From Pyrinomonas methylaliphatogenes (GTDB lineage Bacteria; Acidobacteriota; Blastocatellia; Pyrinomonadales; Pyrinomonadaceae): a stretch of 64,000 nucleotides of DNA. The notes under the pieces were generated by a model. The model did no database searches, was not told the origin of the DNA, and saw only the letters and a list, made by a program, of their open reading frames with translations. How positions within the stretch are numbered: the first letter of the stretch is position 1; each line of letters starts with the position of its first letter. The position numbers and the translations under genes were made by a program. The stretch lies in assembly GCF_000820845.2 (NCBI RefSeq), contig NZ_CBXV010000001.1, positions 1 through 64,000 on the forward strand. The letters are read 5' to 3'. Below are positions 26,486-38,335 of the stretch, piece after piece.

Positions 26486-27667
26486 TCAACGTCGCCACTT
26501 GCTCGCTACGCGGTTCCACCACATCAGAAATCCGGTGATGAAGAGGAGCGGCGGGATGAGTCCGGCGAGCAACCAAAGCCAGCGCGTGAGCGCGCCGCCG
26601 ATGGTCCCGAAGTGCAGGGGGGTGATCAAGGCGACGAGCCGCGCGCCGAGCGGGGCGCGCCGCGCATCTTCGACGCGCAAAACCTCGCCGTCCTTCTGGT
26701 CCAGAAAGACGCGGCTGCGCACGAAGCGGCCCACATCTGCTGGCGGCTGTTTGATGACGACGAGCGGTTCATCGGGCGAAGCGGGTAGATTGATCTGTAC
26801 GGTGCGGTCCTGTGGCAACGCGCCGTCGGCGATGCGAACGAGTTCGTCCAGGACGAGCGGCGCGGAACCGTCTCTCGTTTGTGCCGGGAGGCGCGGAGGA
26901 GGCGATTGCTGGCTTCGCGTCAGGCGATAAACGGCTTTGTTGATCTCCTGCGGCCAGGCGTAATAGGCTCCGGTCAGCGCGATGACGAGCACGATGGGCA
27001 GGCTGTAGAACCCGCTCGCGTGATGCAGATCCCACGCGAGCGCCTTCCACGAGGCGCGCCACCGAACGCCAAGCCCGCGCTTGTGGCGCTTCCAGCCGAG
27101 ATACCAGAGCCAGATGCCCGTCGCGCAGAGCAGCGCGAGAAGCAGACCGCAGATGCCGACGATGAAGCGACCCGTTCGCCCCATGAGCAGATTCGAGTGC
27201 AAAAGGCGAATCTGCCACAGCCATGAATCGTTGCGATTGCGTTCGCCGACGACCGTGCCCGTGTAGGGATCAACGTAGACTGAAAGGCCGGCGGGCGGTC
27301 CGCCCGGACCGCCGCGGGCGCGCATCTGAACTACGATCGTTCGATCCGCGCTCGTCGGAAGGCTGAGCGATTGCGCGCGCAGTTCCGGATGTGCGCGCGC
27401 CGCGGCTTCGAGCGCGGTTTGCAAAGACGCGCGCTCGCGGCGCGGCGCAACATGCGTCAGGCGCTCGTTGAGCGCATCGTCCAATTCGGGATAGAAGACG
27501 AGCAGGCTGCCCGTGAGGCCGAAAATCAGCATGAGCAGTCCGGTGAGCATGCCGGTCCACAGGTGGATCTGAAAGAGCGCGCGCTTGAGCCGCGGCTTGC
27601 GCTTCGGCGATTTTGCCGGCTCGGAAATCGCGATGCTCTCTTCATCCGATAGGATCTCTGTGCTCAT
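26486..27667 (-). CDS. PepSY-associated transmembrane protein (iron-uptake associated)
   Basis: This 393-residue protein belongs to the PepSY/PiuB-like family of inner-membrane proteins linked to siderophore receptors. An N-terminal membrane helix (IHLWTGMLTGLLMLIFGLTGSLLVFYPEL) begins after a basic stretch. Further helices are near FIVGICGLLLALLCATGIWLWYLGW, FYSLPIVLVIALTGAYYAW and WLLAGLIPPLLFITGFLMWWN. The histidine in LHHASGFY and the WxWYLGWKRHKR loop are typical. It lies 123 nt downstream of the TonB siderophore receptor on the same strand. It may help reduce or release iron in the periplasm, but the exact activity is not established. Confidence 0.88.
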   Translation of the reverse strand: MSTEILSDEESIAISEPAKSPKRKPRLKRALFQIHLWTGMLTGLLMLIFGLTGSLLVFYPELDDALNERLTHVAPRRERASLQTALEAAARAHPELRAQSLSLPTSADRTIVVQMRARGGPGGPPAGLSVYVDPYTGTVVGERNRNDSWLWQIRLLHSNLLMGRTGRFIVGICGLLLALLCATGIWLWYLGWKRHKRGLGVRWRASWKALAWDLHHASGFYSLPIVLVIALTGAYYAWPQEINKAVYRLTRSQQSPPPRLPAQTRDGSAPLVLDELVRIADGALPQDRTVQINLPASPDEPLVVIKQPPADVGRFVRSRVFLDQKDGEVLRVEDARRAPLGARLVALITPLHFGTIGGALTRWLWLLAGLIPPLLFITGFLMWWNRVASKWRR

Positions 27668-27790
27668 AGTGTGACTCCGGAATGATGTTTAACTGAATTT
27701 AGTCGCTGGTTTCATCCCCACGCCAATGGTCGGCCCACGATCACGGACTGACCATTGATGCAGGCGTTGGTGTGCGGACTTAGGGCGACG

Positions 27791-30124
27791 CTACCAGCGA
27801 TAGCGCAGCGTGAATGAACCATTGATAGGCGCGCCCGGAAGGATGCCGTTATCGCCGTTAGATGTTTCATAGTAGCGACGATTGGTGATGTTGCGCAGAT
27901 TGATGCCGGCCTCGTAGTGCTCGCGACGCCAAAACAGCCCGGCATCGAAACGGATGAAGCCGGGCAGCGTGACGAGATTGTTGGCCGAAGTGAAGACTTT
28001 GCTTCGTCCGTAAGCGCCGAATCCGATGGCGAAGTTCTTCGGCAGCGCATAGGTCATCCAGAGATTGCCCATCGCTTGTGGGATCAGCCCGGCGCGACGG
28101 CCTTGAAGCGGAACGCCGGCAGAGACGCTCGTCGAGCGCACGATGCGTGCCGATTGCAGCGAGAATCCGCCAAACAGGTCCAATCCGCGAAGCGGCGTTC
28201 CGGCAAACGTCGTCTCGAGCCCATCGGTGCGCTGTTTGCCTATGGGCAGCAGGCGCGTCGGATTTTGCGGATCGGTCGTCTTGATGTTGTCGCGCTCCAG
28301 GCGGAAAACGGCGAGCGTCGTGTTAAGACGCCATGGCACGATCGTCGCTTTCACGCCGGCTTCATAGTTGCGCGTCGTCTCAGGCCCGATCTCGGCGTTG
28401 TTCGTCGCCAGAGAGAGGTTCTCGCCGGACGGTTGGAACGAACGCGTGAAGCTTACGTAGAGCGAAACGAGTTGCGTCGGCTGATAGACCAGCCCGACGC
28501 GCGGACTCCACTCGCGATCGATCCTTTGTAGCGTCGGTCCGCCTAGGAAATCAACCAGCTTTTGATTGAAGCGATCGAAACGGGCGCCAGCGAGCAGCTT
28601 CCACTGTCGCGCGAACGTGATCATGTCCTGCGCGTAGAGGCCGAGGACGCGCCCATCGAAATCGTTGTTCGTCGTCGGACGATTCGAGGTAATGGGTGAC
28701 GTCAGCACCGGATCGATGAGCGCGACCGAACTGGCCGTGCTATTGCGATAGATCGTGCTCGCGCGATCCTGCGCGCCGAGCTCGATGCCCACGAGGGCAA
28801 GGTGCTGCCAATCGAAGAGGCGGAACGAACCGGTCGCTTCCGTTTGATTGAAGTAATTGTCCTGCCTCGAACTGCCGCTATACTGAAAGCGCAGGACGCG
28901 CAATTGCCCATTTACGACGGAGATGCCGTTCGGTCCGGTGTTGTAGAAATCGGTCGCATATCCGATATGCCGGAAGACGTTGCGTACCGACCATGCCCCA
29001 TCGATCTTATGATCGATTTTGATGGCCTGCGAGAAAGCGCGATTGGTGATCGAATCCTTGTCCGGATAGCCATAGTAAGTGCCGACGGGCACATCCACCG
29101 GGCGCCCGCGATAAGAGGGCAGGCCGCGATCGGGCAAGCGGTGATCTTGCAAGTACTCGACTTGCATGAGAACGTCGGTGTCCGAAGTCGGACGCCACGC
29201 GAGCGACGGGGCGATGAACCCGCGACGAAGGAAGAAGTAGTGGCGAAAGCTCCCGGTCTCTTCGCCCGCGCCGATCAGGCGAAAGGCGAACTTATCGCTA
29301 ATCAACGGACGCCCGACATCGATCACGCCGCGCTTCAGGCCATAAGAGCCGAAGATCAGATCGGCGTTGCCGACCGCGCCCTCAAAGCTCGGACGCTTGG
29401 TCACACGATTGATCAACCCTCCCGAGGACCCGCGGCCATAGAGCACAGCCGCCGGACCTTTGACCACTTCGATTCGCTCGACGTTGGCCAGTTCACGATA
29501 ATAAGGCGCATCGTCGCGTATGCCGTCGATGAACTGATCGCCGAGCGCGTTAAAGCCGCGGATGAGGAATTGGTCGCGCCGCCCCTCGCCCTGCGCCACA
29601 ACGACGCTCGTCACGTTATAGAGAGCATCTTGCATGGAGCGGACAGCTTGAGATTCCATCAACTGGCGATTGACGATCTCCACCGCTTGCGGCAGATCCC
29701 GCGTTGGGATGGGAAGTTTGGCGACCGTCTCGCTCTCGACCGAGACATATTCGGAGTTGGCGACGACCGTCACCTCGCCCGCTAGCGGTCGCGGTTCGAG
29801 AGTCAAATTGACGGTTTGCGCGGCTTCGTCCGGGAGGCGCAAATTCCGCGTCGTTTCGGCCATGCCGGGCTTCGTTACGCGGAGCAGGTACTCTCCGGCG
29901 GCTGGAGCTTGCAGGCGGAACTCGCCAGCGGAATCGGTCTCCGTTTCCGCGACCCCTCTTCCTTGCTTATCGGTCAGACGGACTTGTGCTCCGACAACGG
30001 CAGCGCCGTTTTTGTCTGTAACGCTGCCGTGTAAGTCGAGCGTTTGGGCCACCGCCCAGGGCGGCAGCGCGAGAGAGAGCAACGCGAGGATGGCGCACCG
30101 AAGGGATCCGATAGAGCAGAGCAT
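27791..30124 (-). CDS. TonB-dependent siderophore receptor
   Basis: About 777 residues from ATG 30124, chosen because GGAGGT lies about eight bases ahead and a clean signal peptide follows (MLCSIGSLRCAILALLSLALPPWAVAQ). Next comes a carboxypeptidase-regulatory-like domain (DLHGSVTDKNGAAVVGAQVRLTDKQG). The plug domain follows (TRDLPQAVEIVNRQLMESQAVRSMQDALYNV, IRGFNALGDQFIDGIRDDAPYYRELANVERIEVVKGPAAVLYGRGSSGGLINRVTK), which is the ferric-siderophore subclass. The beta-barrel ends SFTLRYRW with a terminal aromatic. It imports ferric siderophores across the outer membrane with TonB energy. Confidence 0.95.
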   Translation of the reverse strand: MLCSIGSLRCAILALLSLALPPWAVAQTLDLHGSVTDKNGAAVVGAQVRLTDKQGRGVAETETDSAGEFRLQAPAAGEYLLRVTKPGMAETTRNLRLPDEAAQTVNLTLEPRPLAGEVTVVANSEYVSVESETVAKLPIPTRDLPQAVEIVNRQLMESQAVRSMQDALYNVTSVVVAQGEGRRDQFLIRGFNALGDQFIDGIRDDAPYYRELANVERIEVVKGPAAVLYGRGSSGGLINRVTKRPSFEGAVGNADLIFGSYGLKRGVIDVGRPLISDKFAFRLIGAGEETGSFRHYFFLRRGFIAPSLAWRPTSDTDVLMQVEYLQDHRLPDRGLPSYRGRPVDVPVGTYYGYPDKDSITNRAFSQAIKIDHKIDGAWSVRNVFRHIGYATDFYNTGPNGISVVNGQLRVLRFQYSGSSRQDNYFNQTEATGSFRLFDWQHLALVGIELGAQDRASTIYRNSTASSVALIDPVLTSPITSNRPTTNNDFDGRVLGLYAQDMITFARQWKLLAGARFDRFNQKLVDFLGGPTLQRIDREWSPRVGLVYQPTQLVSLYVSFTRSFQPSGENLSLATNNAEIGPETTRNYEAGVKATIVPWRLNTTLAVFRLERDNIKTTDPQNPTRLLPIGKQRTDGLETTFAGTPLRGLDLFGGFSLQSARIVRSTSVSAGVPLQGRRAGLIPQAMGNLWMTYALPKNFAIGFGAYGRSKVFTSANNLVTLPGFIRFDAGLFWRREHYEAGINLRNITNRRYYETSNGDNGILPGAPINGSFTLRYRW

Positions 30125-30185
30125 TGGACTACCTCCGTAAGATGGCATGGAGTTTGAGATCATCTCTTTTGATCTGAAAATGAAA

Positions 30186-30244
30186 TTGAAAACTATTTTC
30201 AAGAACCGGCGAATATATATAATCGAACCCTCGCCCGATGTCAA
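30186..30244 (-). promoter_or_regulatory. Promoter and Fur-like box of the siderophore receptor
   Basis: On the minus strand TTGACA (30239-30244) is followed after exactly 17 bases by TATATA (30216-30221), a strong housekeeping promoter. Just downstream, TTGAAAACTATTTTCAA at 30186-30202 is a perfect inverted repeat with 7-base arms that resembles a Fur box. A repressor here would block initiation, which fits iron control of the receptor. Confidence 0.7.
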
Positions 30245-30249
30245 CCCGG

Positions 30250-30283
30250 TAAGTCCCAAAGTTTAATAAGTCCCAAAGTTTAA
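30250..30283. repeat. 17-bp perfect tandem repeat (two units)
   Basis: TAAGTCCCAAAGTTTAA is repeated twice in immediate tandem, just upstream of the -35 of the siderophore receptor promoter. The rest of the stretch up to 30560 shows no gene I can support. Confidence 0.85.
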
Positions 30284-30580
30284 TGGGAATGGTCGGCGCG
30301 TTGATGCCGAGCGAATCGATTAGAAAGGTCGGACTCTTCAAATGTTCAGTGTGAGAGGCGAGGCAATGGATACCGACGAATCGTTGCGACTCTTCATCAG
30401 TTGCGGGGTGCGCGCATCTATTGACGCCCGAGAGCGGCGGCGGACCGCAAATCCCAAGGTTCGATGAGGGGCGTGCGCGCGGCATCGGGCACGGCAACGA
30501 TAGAGCGCAAATTCCGGGGATCGAGGAGAGGCTTCGCGACTATCCGCATAAAATATAAACAAACAGTATCTTTTTGTAAC

Positions 30581-30772
30581 ATGTTCGACATGAAACTCTC
30601 CGTTTGGGCGAGAAAGAACGGCGTCAGTTACAGGACGGCTTGGCGCTTGTGCAAAGAGGGCTACATAAAGGGCCATCAAATGCCGACCGGAACGATCATC
30701 GTCATTGAAGACGAAAAAGAGAGGAGTCTCAGGCGCTCATCACTTGCTCGTCGTGTAGTTATGTTGATGTAG
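30581..30772 (+). pseudogene. IS607 tnpA (serine resolvase) N-terminal remnant
   Basis: The frame reads MFDMKLSVWARKNGVSYRTA, then WRLCKEGYIKGHQMPTGTII and a few more residues. This is the MerR-like helix-turn-helix start of IS607 resolvases, nearly word for word in the YRTAW and KGxQxPxGTIIV segments. It should continue into a serine recombinase domain, but after EDEKER the sequence becomes unrelated and stops. About 50 of an expected 200 or so residues remain. A 14-base unit is tandemly duplicated at the break (about 30757-30785). Confidence 0.85.
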
Positions 30773-30797
30773 TTATGTTGATGAAGAGAACAGAAGG

Positions 30798-31145
30798 GTG
30801 AGAGATCAGTTTGAGTGCCGAGTTTGTCGAAAGAATCTCCATGCTGACGTGAACGCCGCCAGAAACCTCAAGGAACGTTTTCTTGCGGGATGGGCAGTTT
30901 CGCGCGGCGGTAAGGAGCAAGCCCTCAGGCGACAGGTTAACGTATCAATCGCGAACCTATCGTCTGCGCGGTATCGGAGCCTGTGGAGTAAGGGGGCGCA
31001 GCTTACTCGCCCGAAACCACTTATTTTCGGGTGGTTTTGGGTGATAGCTTCGAACCCGAGGTATGGGCAAATCCCGCCTAAGGAATATTTGTTCATGCTA
31101 AAGGATGTAGTGCCGAGCTCCGAGACAAATTCCGAAATTCGGTAA
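30798..31145 (+). pseudogene. TnpB C-terminal remnant
   Basis: The frame begins RDQFECRVCRKNLHADVNAA followed by RNLKERFLAGW. The pattern F-x-C-x2-C-x4-H-A-D-x-N-A-A-R-N is the last zinc-ribbon half and RuvC-III end of TnpB/IS605-OrfB. The first CxxC pair and all the rest of the nuclease are missing. The frame beyond about 30960 overlaps the structured right end and has no protein homology I recognise. Confidence 0.85.
30987..31042 (+). other. Double hairpin at the TnpB 3' end (omega-RNA-like)
   Basis: GAGTAAG at 30987-30993 pairs with CTTACTC at 31003-31009. CCGAAACCAC at 31012-31021 pairs with GTGGTTTTGG at 31032-31041, with one G-T pair. Two adjacent stems right after a TnpB C-terminus are what the omega-RNA scaffold of active elements looks like. 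Because the nuclease is gone, function here is doubtful. Confidence 0.45.
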
Positions 31146-31445
31146 ACAGCTTTCTTGCGAAAGCGCGCTTCCGAGACGCCACAGCGCGCGTCGAGACAAA
31201 TTCCGAATTCGGTAAACAGCTTTCTTGGGGTGTTGGGGGCTTCAGCCTCTTTCAGAGACAAGCAGCTTCCGAGATTCGGTAAACAATTAGCAGCATTGCC
31301 GCTCGATGGCCTCTCTCATCGCGACAAACTCACGCGATGGCGCTTCGCGTCTGGCGGCTACTGGCATATTGCCGCTCGATGGCCTCTCTCATCGCGACAA
31401 ACCGCTTCTGGAGCGCGGTAAACAGCCCCGCCGCTTCGAGCGGCG
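31122..31445. repeat. Cluster of short spaced direct repeats
   Basis: A 35-36-nt sequence (GAGACAAATTCCGAA...CTTTCTTG) occurs at 31122-31157 and 31193-31227. A second, unrelated 35-nt sequence (ATTGCCGCTCGATGGC...GACAAAC) occurs at 31295-31329 and 31368-31402. Partial copies of the TTCGGTAAACA core occur near 31275 and 31416. Offsets are 71 and 73 nt. No gene is supported between the IS remnant and the peptidase stop at 31456. Confidence 0.8.
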
Positions 31446-31455
31446 AGGCTGGCTA

Positions 31456-34470
<3,015 letters not shown>

Positions 34471-34784
34471 GATCGTCGCTCCGAAATCTTGGTTTCAAAC
34501 GAGCATTTCTATCGCGCACGCTCTTGCCATGAACGTTGCGTGAAAGTTTGATCTAGCTCATGACAAAGGGGATCGATTCATCCTGTCAGCCTGCGAAACG
34601 TTAGGACACTTGATGAAGCGAATTTTATACTCCTCGCGGAGGGAAAAAGTTTCAATGGCCGCGTTCTGACAGATGTGGCGCGGGAAGCGGCCTCAGTGGC
34701 GCGAACCCCTTCGGCTTTCAGCCATCGATCGTTCGATTGGGCGAGCTTGATGAGATCGCGGCTTTGGTTTCAGCCGTGAGGCGA
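34471..34784. other. 314-nt gap without a gene
   Basis: This region separates the peptidase start from the GH43 stop, both on the minus strand. It presumably contains the peptidase promoter, but I see no hexamer pair good enough to call. I see no repeats, tRNA or small gene here. Confidence 0.5.
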
Positions 34785-36410
34785 TCATTCGACTCTGAAC
34801 CAATCTACGTCGGCGTAACCGAATTCGCGCGCCGTGCCCGGTCCCGTTGCGAACAACCCTACCTTCGCGCCGATCCAGCGACCCGGCTTGGCCATGAAAG
34901 CCTCGCCGAGAGGCGAAAAGCGCGCGCCGTCCGCGCTGTAGCTGAAAATGCAACGGGCGCCTTCGGCGACCTCGACGCGCAGGTAGAAGGTCCGCTCGGT
35001 GAGTTTGATGGCGGAGGTTCGCTCCTCTGGCGCTTGCTGATCGGCTCCTCGGCAGGTGGCTTGCAGAACGTAAAGACCATCGGGGCGCTTCTCAACGGCG
35101 ATATAGGCGTAATCCGTGCCCATGACGATCAAGCCGATTCGCTCGCCGTCGGCGCGCGGCGTGAAAGTCAGTTTGGTTGTAACGGTGAAGCGTGGGGCGG
35201 GAAACTTCTGCAACAGCAGATTGGGCAGTTGCCAGAGATTTTTGCTCCCTTCAGGCGCGGGCACGTTGAACAGGCGAAGGAAACCGAGGCTCGATGGGAA
35301 AGCCCAGTTAGGTTGAGGATTGGCGTGCCACTGCCATTGCAGCCCGAGTCGCGGGGCGTCGAACTCGTCGGAGTCGGGGGGCGTCGCTATCGGGTATGTG
35401 CGCCCGACGTTCGGTTTGCGATAGATCAGAACGGGCTCGCCCGTCCCATCTCCGTCGGGATCGCTTCCGATCACCGGCCAATCATCGCGCCAGACCATCG
35501 GCTGCAAATGAACGACGCGACCATAAGCGCCCTTGTCTTGAAAGTGTATGAACCACGATTCGCCGGTCTGCGTTTCGACCCAGCCGCCTTGATGCGGGCC
35601 GTTGACCGAGGTGCGCCCTTGCGCCAAGACCGTGCGAACTTCATATGGTCCATAGACGTTGCGCGCGCGCAGGACCAGTTGCCAGCCGGTTTCGACGCCG
35701 CCCGCCGGCGCGAAGATGTAGTAGTAGCCGTTTCGCTTGTAGAATTTCGGTCCTTCGACCGTTGGATTCCGATCGTGCCCATCGAAGACGATGACGCCAT
35801 CGTCTAGGAGCTTCGTTCCATCGGGGCTCATCCGGCTGACGATGAGCACGCTCTTGATGCCGGATCGGCTCGCCGCCATCGCGCTCACAAGGTAAGCTTG
35901 CCCATCGTCGTCCCAAAGAGGGCACGGATCTATCCAGCCTTTGGCCTCTTTGATCAACAACGGTTCGGACCAGTCGCCGCGCGGATCCTTCGCCTTCGTC
36001 ATGTAGATGCCCCGATCAGGATCGGCGTAGTAGATGTAGAACTCGCCGTTGTGAAAGCGTATGGCCGGCGCCCAGACGCCGCCGCCATGTTGCGGGCGCG
36101 CGAAAAGATCGAACGGCGGTTGACGCTTGAGCGCATATCCGATGATGGTCCAGTTGACCAGATCTCTGGAGTGCAGGATCGGAAGTCCGGGGATGCAATT
36201 GAAGCTCGATGCCGTCATGTAGTAATCGTCGCCGACGCGAATGACGTCCGGATCAGAATAGTCGGCGTGAATGATCGGGTTGCGATAGGTCCCGTCGCCG
36301 TTGTCGGCCACCCAGACTTTCGAGACGCTTTGCGATTCGGAGACGAGAGGGAAAAGGAGAATGCAGGTCAGCGCCAACCGAATCGCACGAGATTCCGTGT
36401 TGAATCGCAT
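34785..36410 (-). CDS. Glycoside hydrolase family 43 protein
   Basis: About 541 residues from ATG 36410, which gives a signal peptide (MRFNTESRAIRLALTCIL, then LFPLVSESQS). The longer frame would start with TTG. The five-bladed propeller carries the GH43 acids: the aspartate in HADYSDPDVIRVGDDYYMT, the aspartate in GWIDPCPLWDDDGQAYLV and the glutamate in NPTVEGPKFYKRNGYYYIF. The last 200 residues (from about FDAPRLGLQWQWHANP) form a beta-sandwich, as in GH43 enzymes with a C-terminal accessory domain. Likely substrates are arabinan, galactan or xylan side chains. The pectin genes beyond favour side chains of pectin. Confidence 0.9.
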   Translation of the reverse strand: MRFNTESRAIRLALTCILLFPLVSESQSVSKVWVADNGDGTYRNPIIHADYSDPDVIRVGDDYYMTASSFNCIPGLPILHSRDLVNWTIIGYALKRQPPFDLFARPQHGGGVWAPAIRFHNGEFYIYYADPDRGIYMTKAKDPRGDWSEPLLIKEAKGWIDPCPLWDDDGQAYLVSAMAASRSGIKSVLIVSRMSPDGTKLLDDGVIVFDGHDRNPTVEGPKFYKRNGYYYIFAPAGGVETGWQLVLRARNVYGPYEVRTVLAQGRTSVNGPHQGGWVETQTGESWFIHFQDKGAYGRVVHLQPMVWRDDWPVIGSDPDGDGTGEPVLIYRKPNVGRTYPIATPPDSDEFDAPRLGLQWQWHANPQPNWAFPSSLGFLRLFNVPAPEGSKNLWQLPNLLLQKFPAPRFTVTTKLTFTPRADGERIGLIVMGTDYAYIAVEKRPDGLYVLQATCRGADQQAPEERTSAIKLTERTFYLRVEVAEGARCIFSYSADGARFSPLGEAFMAKPGRWIGAKVGLFATGPGTAREFGYADVDWFRVE

Positions 36411-36756
36411 CTTAAAGAAGGCGTCCTGTTGGAACTTCGTGATCGACCGCAAACCCGCTCTTCGAGAGCGGGCGGCGCGCTGGCGAAAGTTATCCGATAA
36501 AAATCGAACCGCTCGAACTCATCGCGGCGCGCCATCGCAAGCGGCGCTCAAAGGGTTCGAACGGTGGCGAACTCTCGCCGGGCGAATGGCTGATGGTCTT
36601 CGGGCCGCACGCCGGACCGGCCCGCCCTCAGATATAATGCGCAGTTTCAACATCGCGCTTTGTTGCGCTAGATGTCACTCTCGGTCCGATCCTCGAAATC
36701 GCGCTGATGAGGTCGCCCTAGATGACATCCCGGATCGATCCAGCGCCGAGCCGGAG
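36411..36756. other. 346-nt gap without a gene
   Basis: The gap lies between the altronate dehydratase stop and the GH43 start, both minus strand. A TATAAT at 36633-36638 reads on the plus strand but has no -35 partner and no downstream plus-strand gene. I see no gene or repeat. Confidence 0.5.
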
Positions 36757-38325
36757 TCACAGCGAGACGGTCTGTTCGGCCCACACCTGAAACTCGCGAT
36801 GCCCGTTCTCCTCGGCCTTTGCTCGAACCTCACCGCTCGCCACGCGCAGCATGTGATCGAAGATGCGCTGGCCCACCTGTTCGATGGTCTCCGTGCCGTC
36901 GATGATCGTCCCTGCCGAAAGGTCTATGTCGTTGCGCATCCGCTCGTAAACGGGCGTGTTCGAGGCCACCTTCACCACCGGCGCGATCGCGTTGCCGATG
37001 GTCGTCCCGCGCCCCGTCGTAAAGAGCACGATGGTCGCTCCGGCGGCCACCAGCCCGGGCGTCGATTCCTGATCGTAGCCCGGCCCCTGCATCAACCACA
37101 GCCCGCGCCCGGGCACGCGCTCGCCGTACTCGATGACGCCTTCGACGCGCGTCGTCCCGCCTTTGGCGATCGCTCCCAATGACTTGATCGTGATGTTGAG
37201 CAGCCCCCCGGCCACGTTGCCCGGCGAGGGGTTCTCGTTGAGCACCGCCCCGAACTTCGAGGCGTACTCCTTGTACCAATCGACCAGGCGATAGACGGCG
37301 CGCCCCGTCGCCGCATCGCGCGCCCGCCACGCTAGGATGTGTTCGGCGCCGCAGAACTCCGGTACTTCGGTCATCAACACGGTGCCGCCGGAGCGGACCA
37401 GCAGATCGGCTGCCTGGCCCACCGCCGGATTGGCCGAAAGCCCAGAAAATCCGTCCGACCCGCCGCATTTGACGCCGAGCACGAGTTCGCCCGCCGACAC
37501 CTCGCGCCGCTCGGCAGCGTTCGCCGCGGGCAACATCTTCTCGATCTCGCGCAGCCCGCGATCGATGGCCGCGCGTGTGCCGCCCGCTTCTTGAATGCCG
37601 ATGCGCGCCAGAGGTTTGTTGAGTTCCATGGCGCGCTCTCTCATCCAACGCTCCATGCGTGCCAGGTTGGTCTTCTCGCAACCGAGATCGATCAAGAGAA
37701 CTGCCCCAACGTTCGGGTGGGCCGCGTAGTTGGCCAGCGTCCGCAAAAGGACTTCCAGCGTCGAGCCGTCCTGACAGCCGCACCCTTTGTTATGTGGGAT
37801 CGCCACCACGCCATCGACGTTCGGAAAGCGCGCGCGCACGTCGAAAAGGTGTTCGGCCAAAGTGGCGATCTGTTGCGCTTCGTGGCTGGCGCACATCGAC
37901 GTCGGGATGACGAGCACGTGGTTGCGCGTCCCGACGCGCCCATCCGGACGGACGAAGCCGCGAAAGCGCGCTCTCTGCTCCTCCGGAAAGTAATCGGGCG
38001 GCGGATTGTGAAGGTCTTCGGGCAGATCGCGCACCACCGGCACGTCGTTCGACATGTTGGCGTGCGTCACCCACTCGCCCGCGCCGATGCCGCGGCTCGT
38101 GCCGATCGGCTGCCCGTACTGACGGACGAACTCGCCCGGCGGGATCGCGCAGAGCGCGAAGCGGTGGCCCGGCGGGATCTCATCTTCAACTACGATGACA
38201 CGCCCGTCGAACGAAAGGCGCAATCCGCGCGACGTCCGTCGCTTGACGACGGCGACGTTGTCCTCTGGGTTGACGATGACCGCGTATTCGCCGAGCGGCG
38301 CAGCGCCCGATGGTTCTCCTCTCAT
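36757..38325 (-). CDS. uxaA: Altronate dehydratase (UxaA family)
   Basis: About 522 residues from ATG 38325, preceded by GAGGGAG. UxaA converts D-altronate to 2-keto-3-deoxygluconate in galacturonate breakdown. The N-terminal SAF part (EYAVIVNPEDNVAVVKRR ... IPPGHRFALCAIPPGEFVRQYGQPIG) and the large C-terminal part (GFVRPDGRVGTRNHVLVIPTS, HNKGCGCQ, LGVKCGGSDGFSGLSANPAVG, EFCGAEHI) match altronate/galactarate dehydratases. The iron-ligand cysteines are in these motifs. It starts ten bases after the PGL-fold gene stop, so the two share a transcript. It links secreted pectinases to central metabolism. Confidence 0.93.
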   Translation of the reverse strand: MRGEPSGAAPLGEYAVIVNPEDNVAVVKRRTSRGLRLSFDGRVIVVEDEIPPGHRFALCAIPPGEFVRQYGQPIGTSRGIGAGEWVTHANMSNDVPVVRDLPEDLHNPPPDYFPEEQRARFRGFVRPDGRVGTRNHVLVIPTSMCASHEAQQIATLAEHLFDVRARFPNVDGVVAIPHNKGCGCQDGSTLEVLLRTLANYAAHPNVGAVLLIDLGCEKTNLARMERWMRERAMELNKPLARIGIQEAGGTRAAIDRGLREIEKMLPAANAAERREVSAGELVLGVKCGGSDGFSGLSANPAVGQAADLLVRSGGTVLMTEVPEFCGAEHILAWRARDAATGRAVYRLVDWYKEYASKFGAVLNENPSPGNVAGGLLNITIKSLGAIAKGGTTRVEGVIEYGERVPGRGLWLMQGPGYDQESTPGLVAAGATIVLFTTGRGTTIGNAIAPVVKVASNTPVYERMRNDIDLSAGTIIDGTETIEQVGQRIFDHMLRVASGEVRAKAEENGHREFQVWAEQTVSL

Positions 38326-38335
38326 GTGCGCTCCC

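Larger units (their letters stand above)
30560..31060 (+). mobile_element. Collapsed IS607-family element
   Basis: The stretch begins with the N-terminus of an IS607-type serine resolvase (tnpA) and, within 30 bases of its last recognisable residue, continues with the C-terminal zinc-ribbon end of TnpB. It ends with two strong hairpins where the right end and omega-RNA scaffold of such elements lie. Most of tnpA and tnpB is deleted. Base composition at the left edge (30550-30600) is clearly AT-richer than the flanks. Exact ends are not defined. Confidence 0.75.

Noticed and set aside
31122-31402. Possible CRISPR array
   Set aside because: Repeats of 35-36 nt with 35-38-nt spacers look CRISPR-like, but there are two different repeat pairs, only two copies of each, and no cas genes in the window. 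The same two-copy pattern with unrelated sequences recurs elsewhere, including inside the integrase remnant, which points to another origin.
34530-34575. FNR-like half site TTGATC near the peptidase gene
   Set aside because: Only one half matches, the inverted half is poor, and no oxygen-linked gene is next to it.
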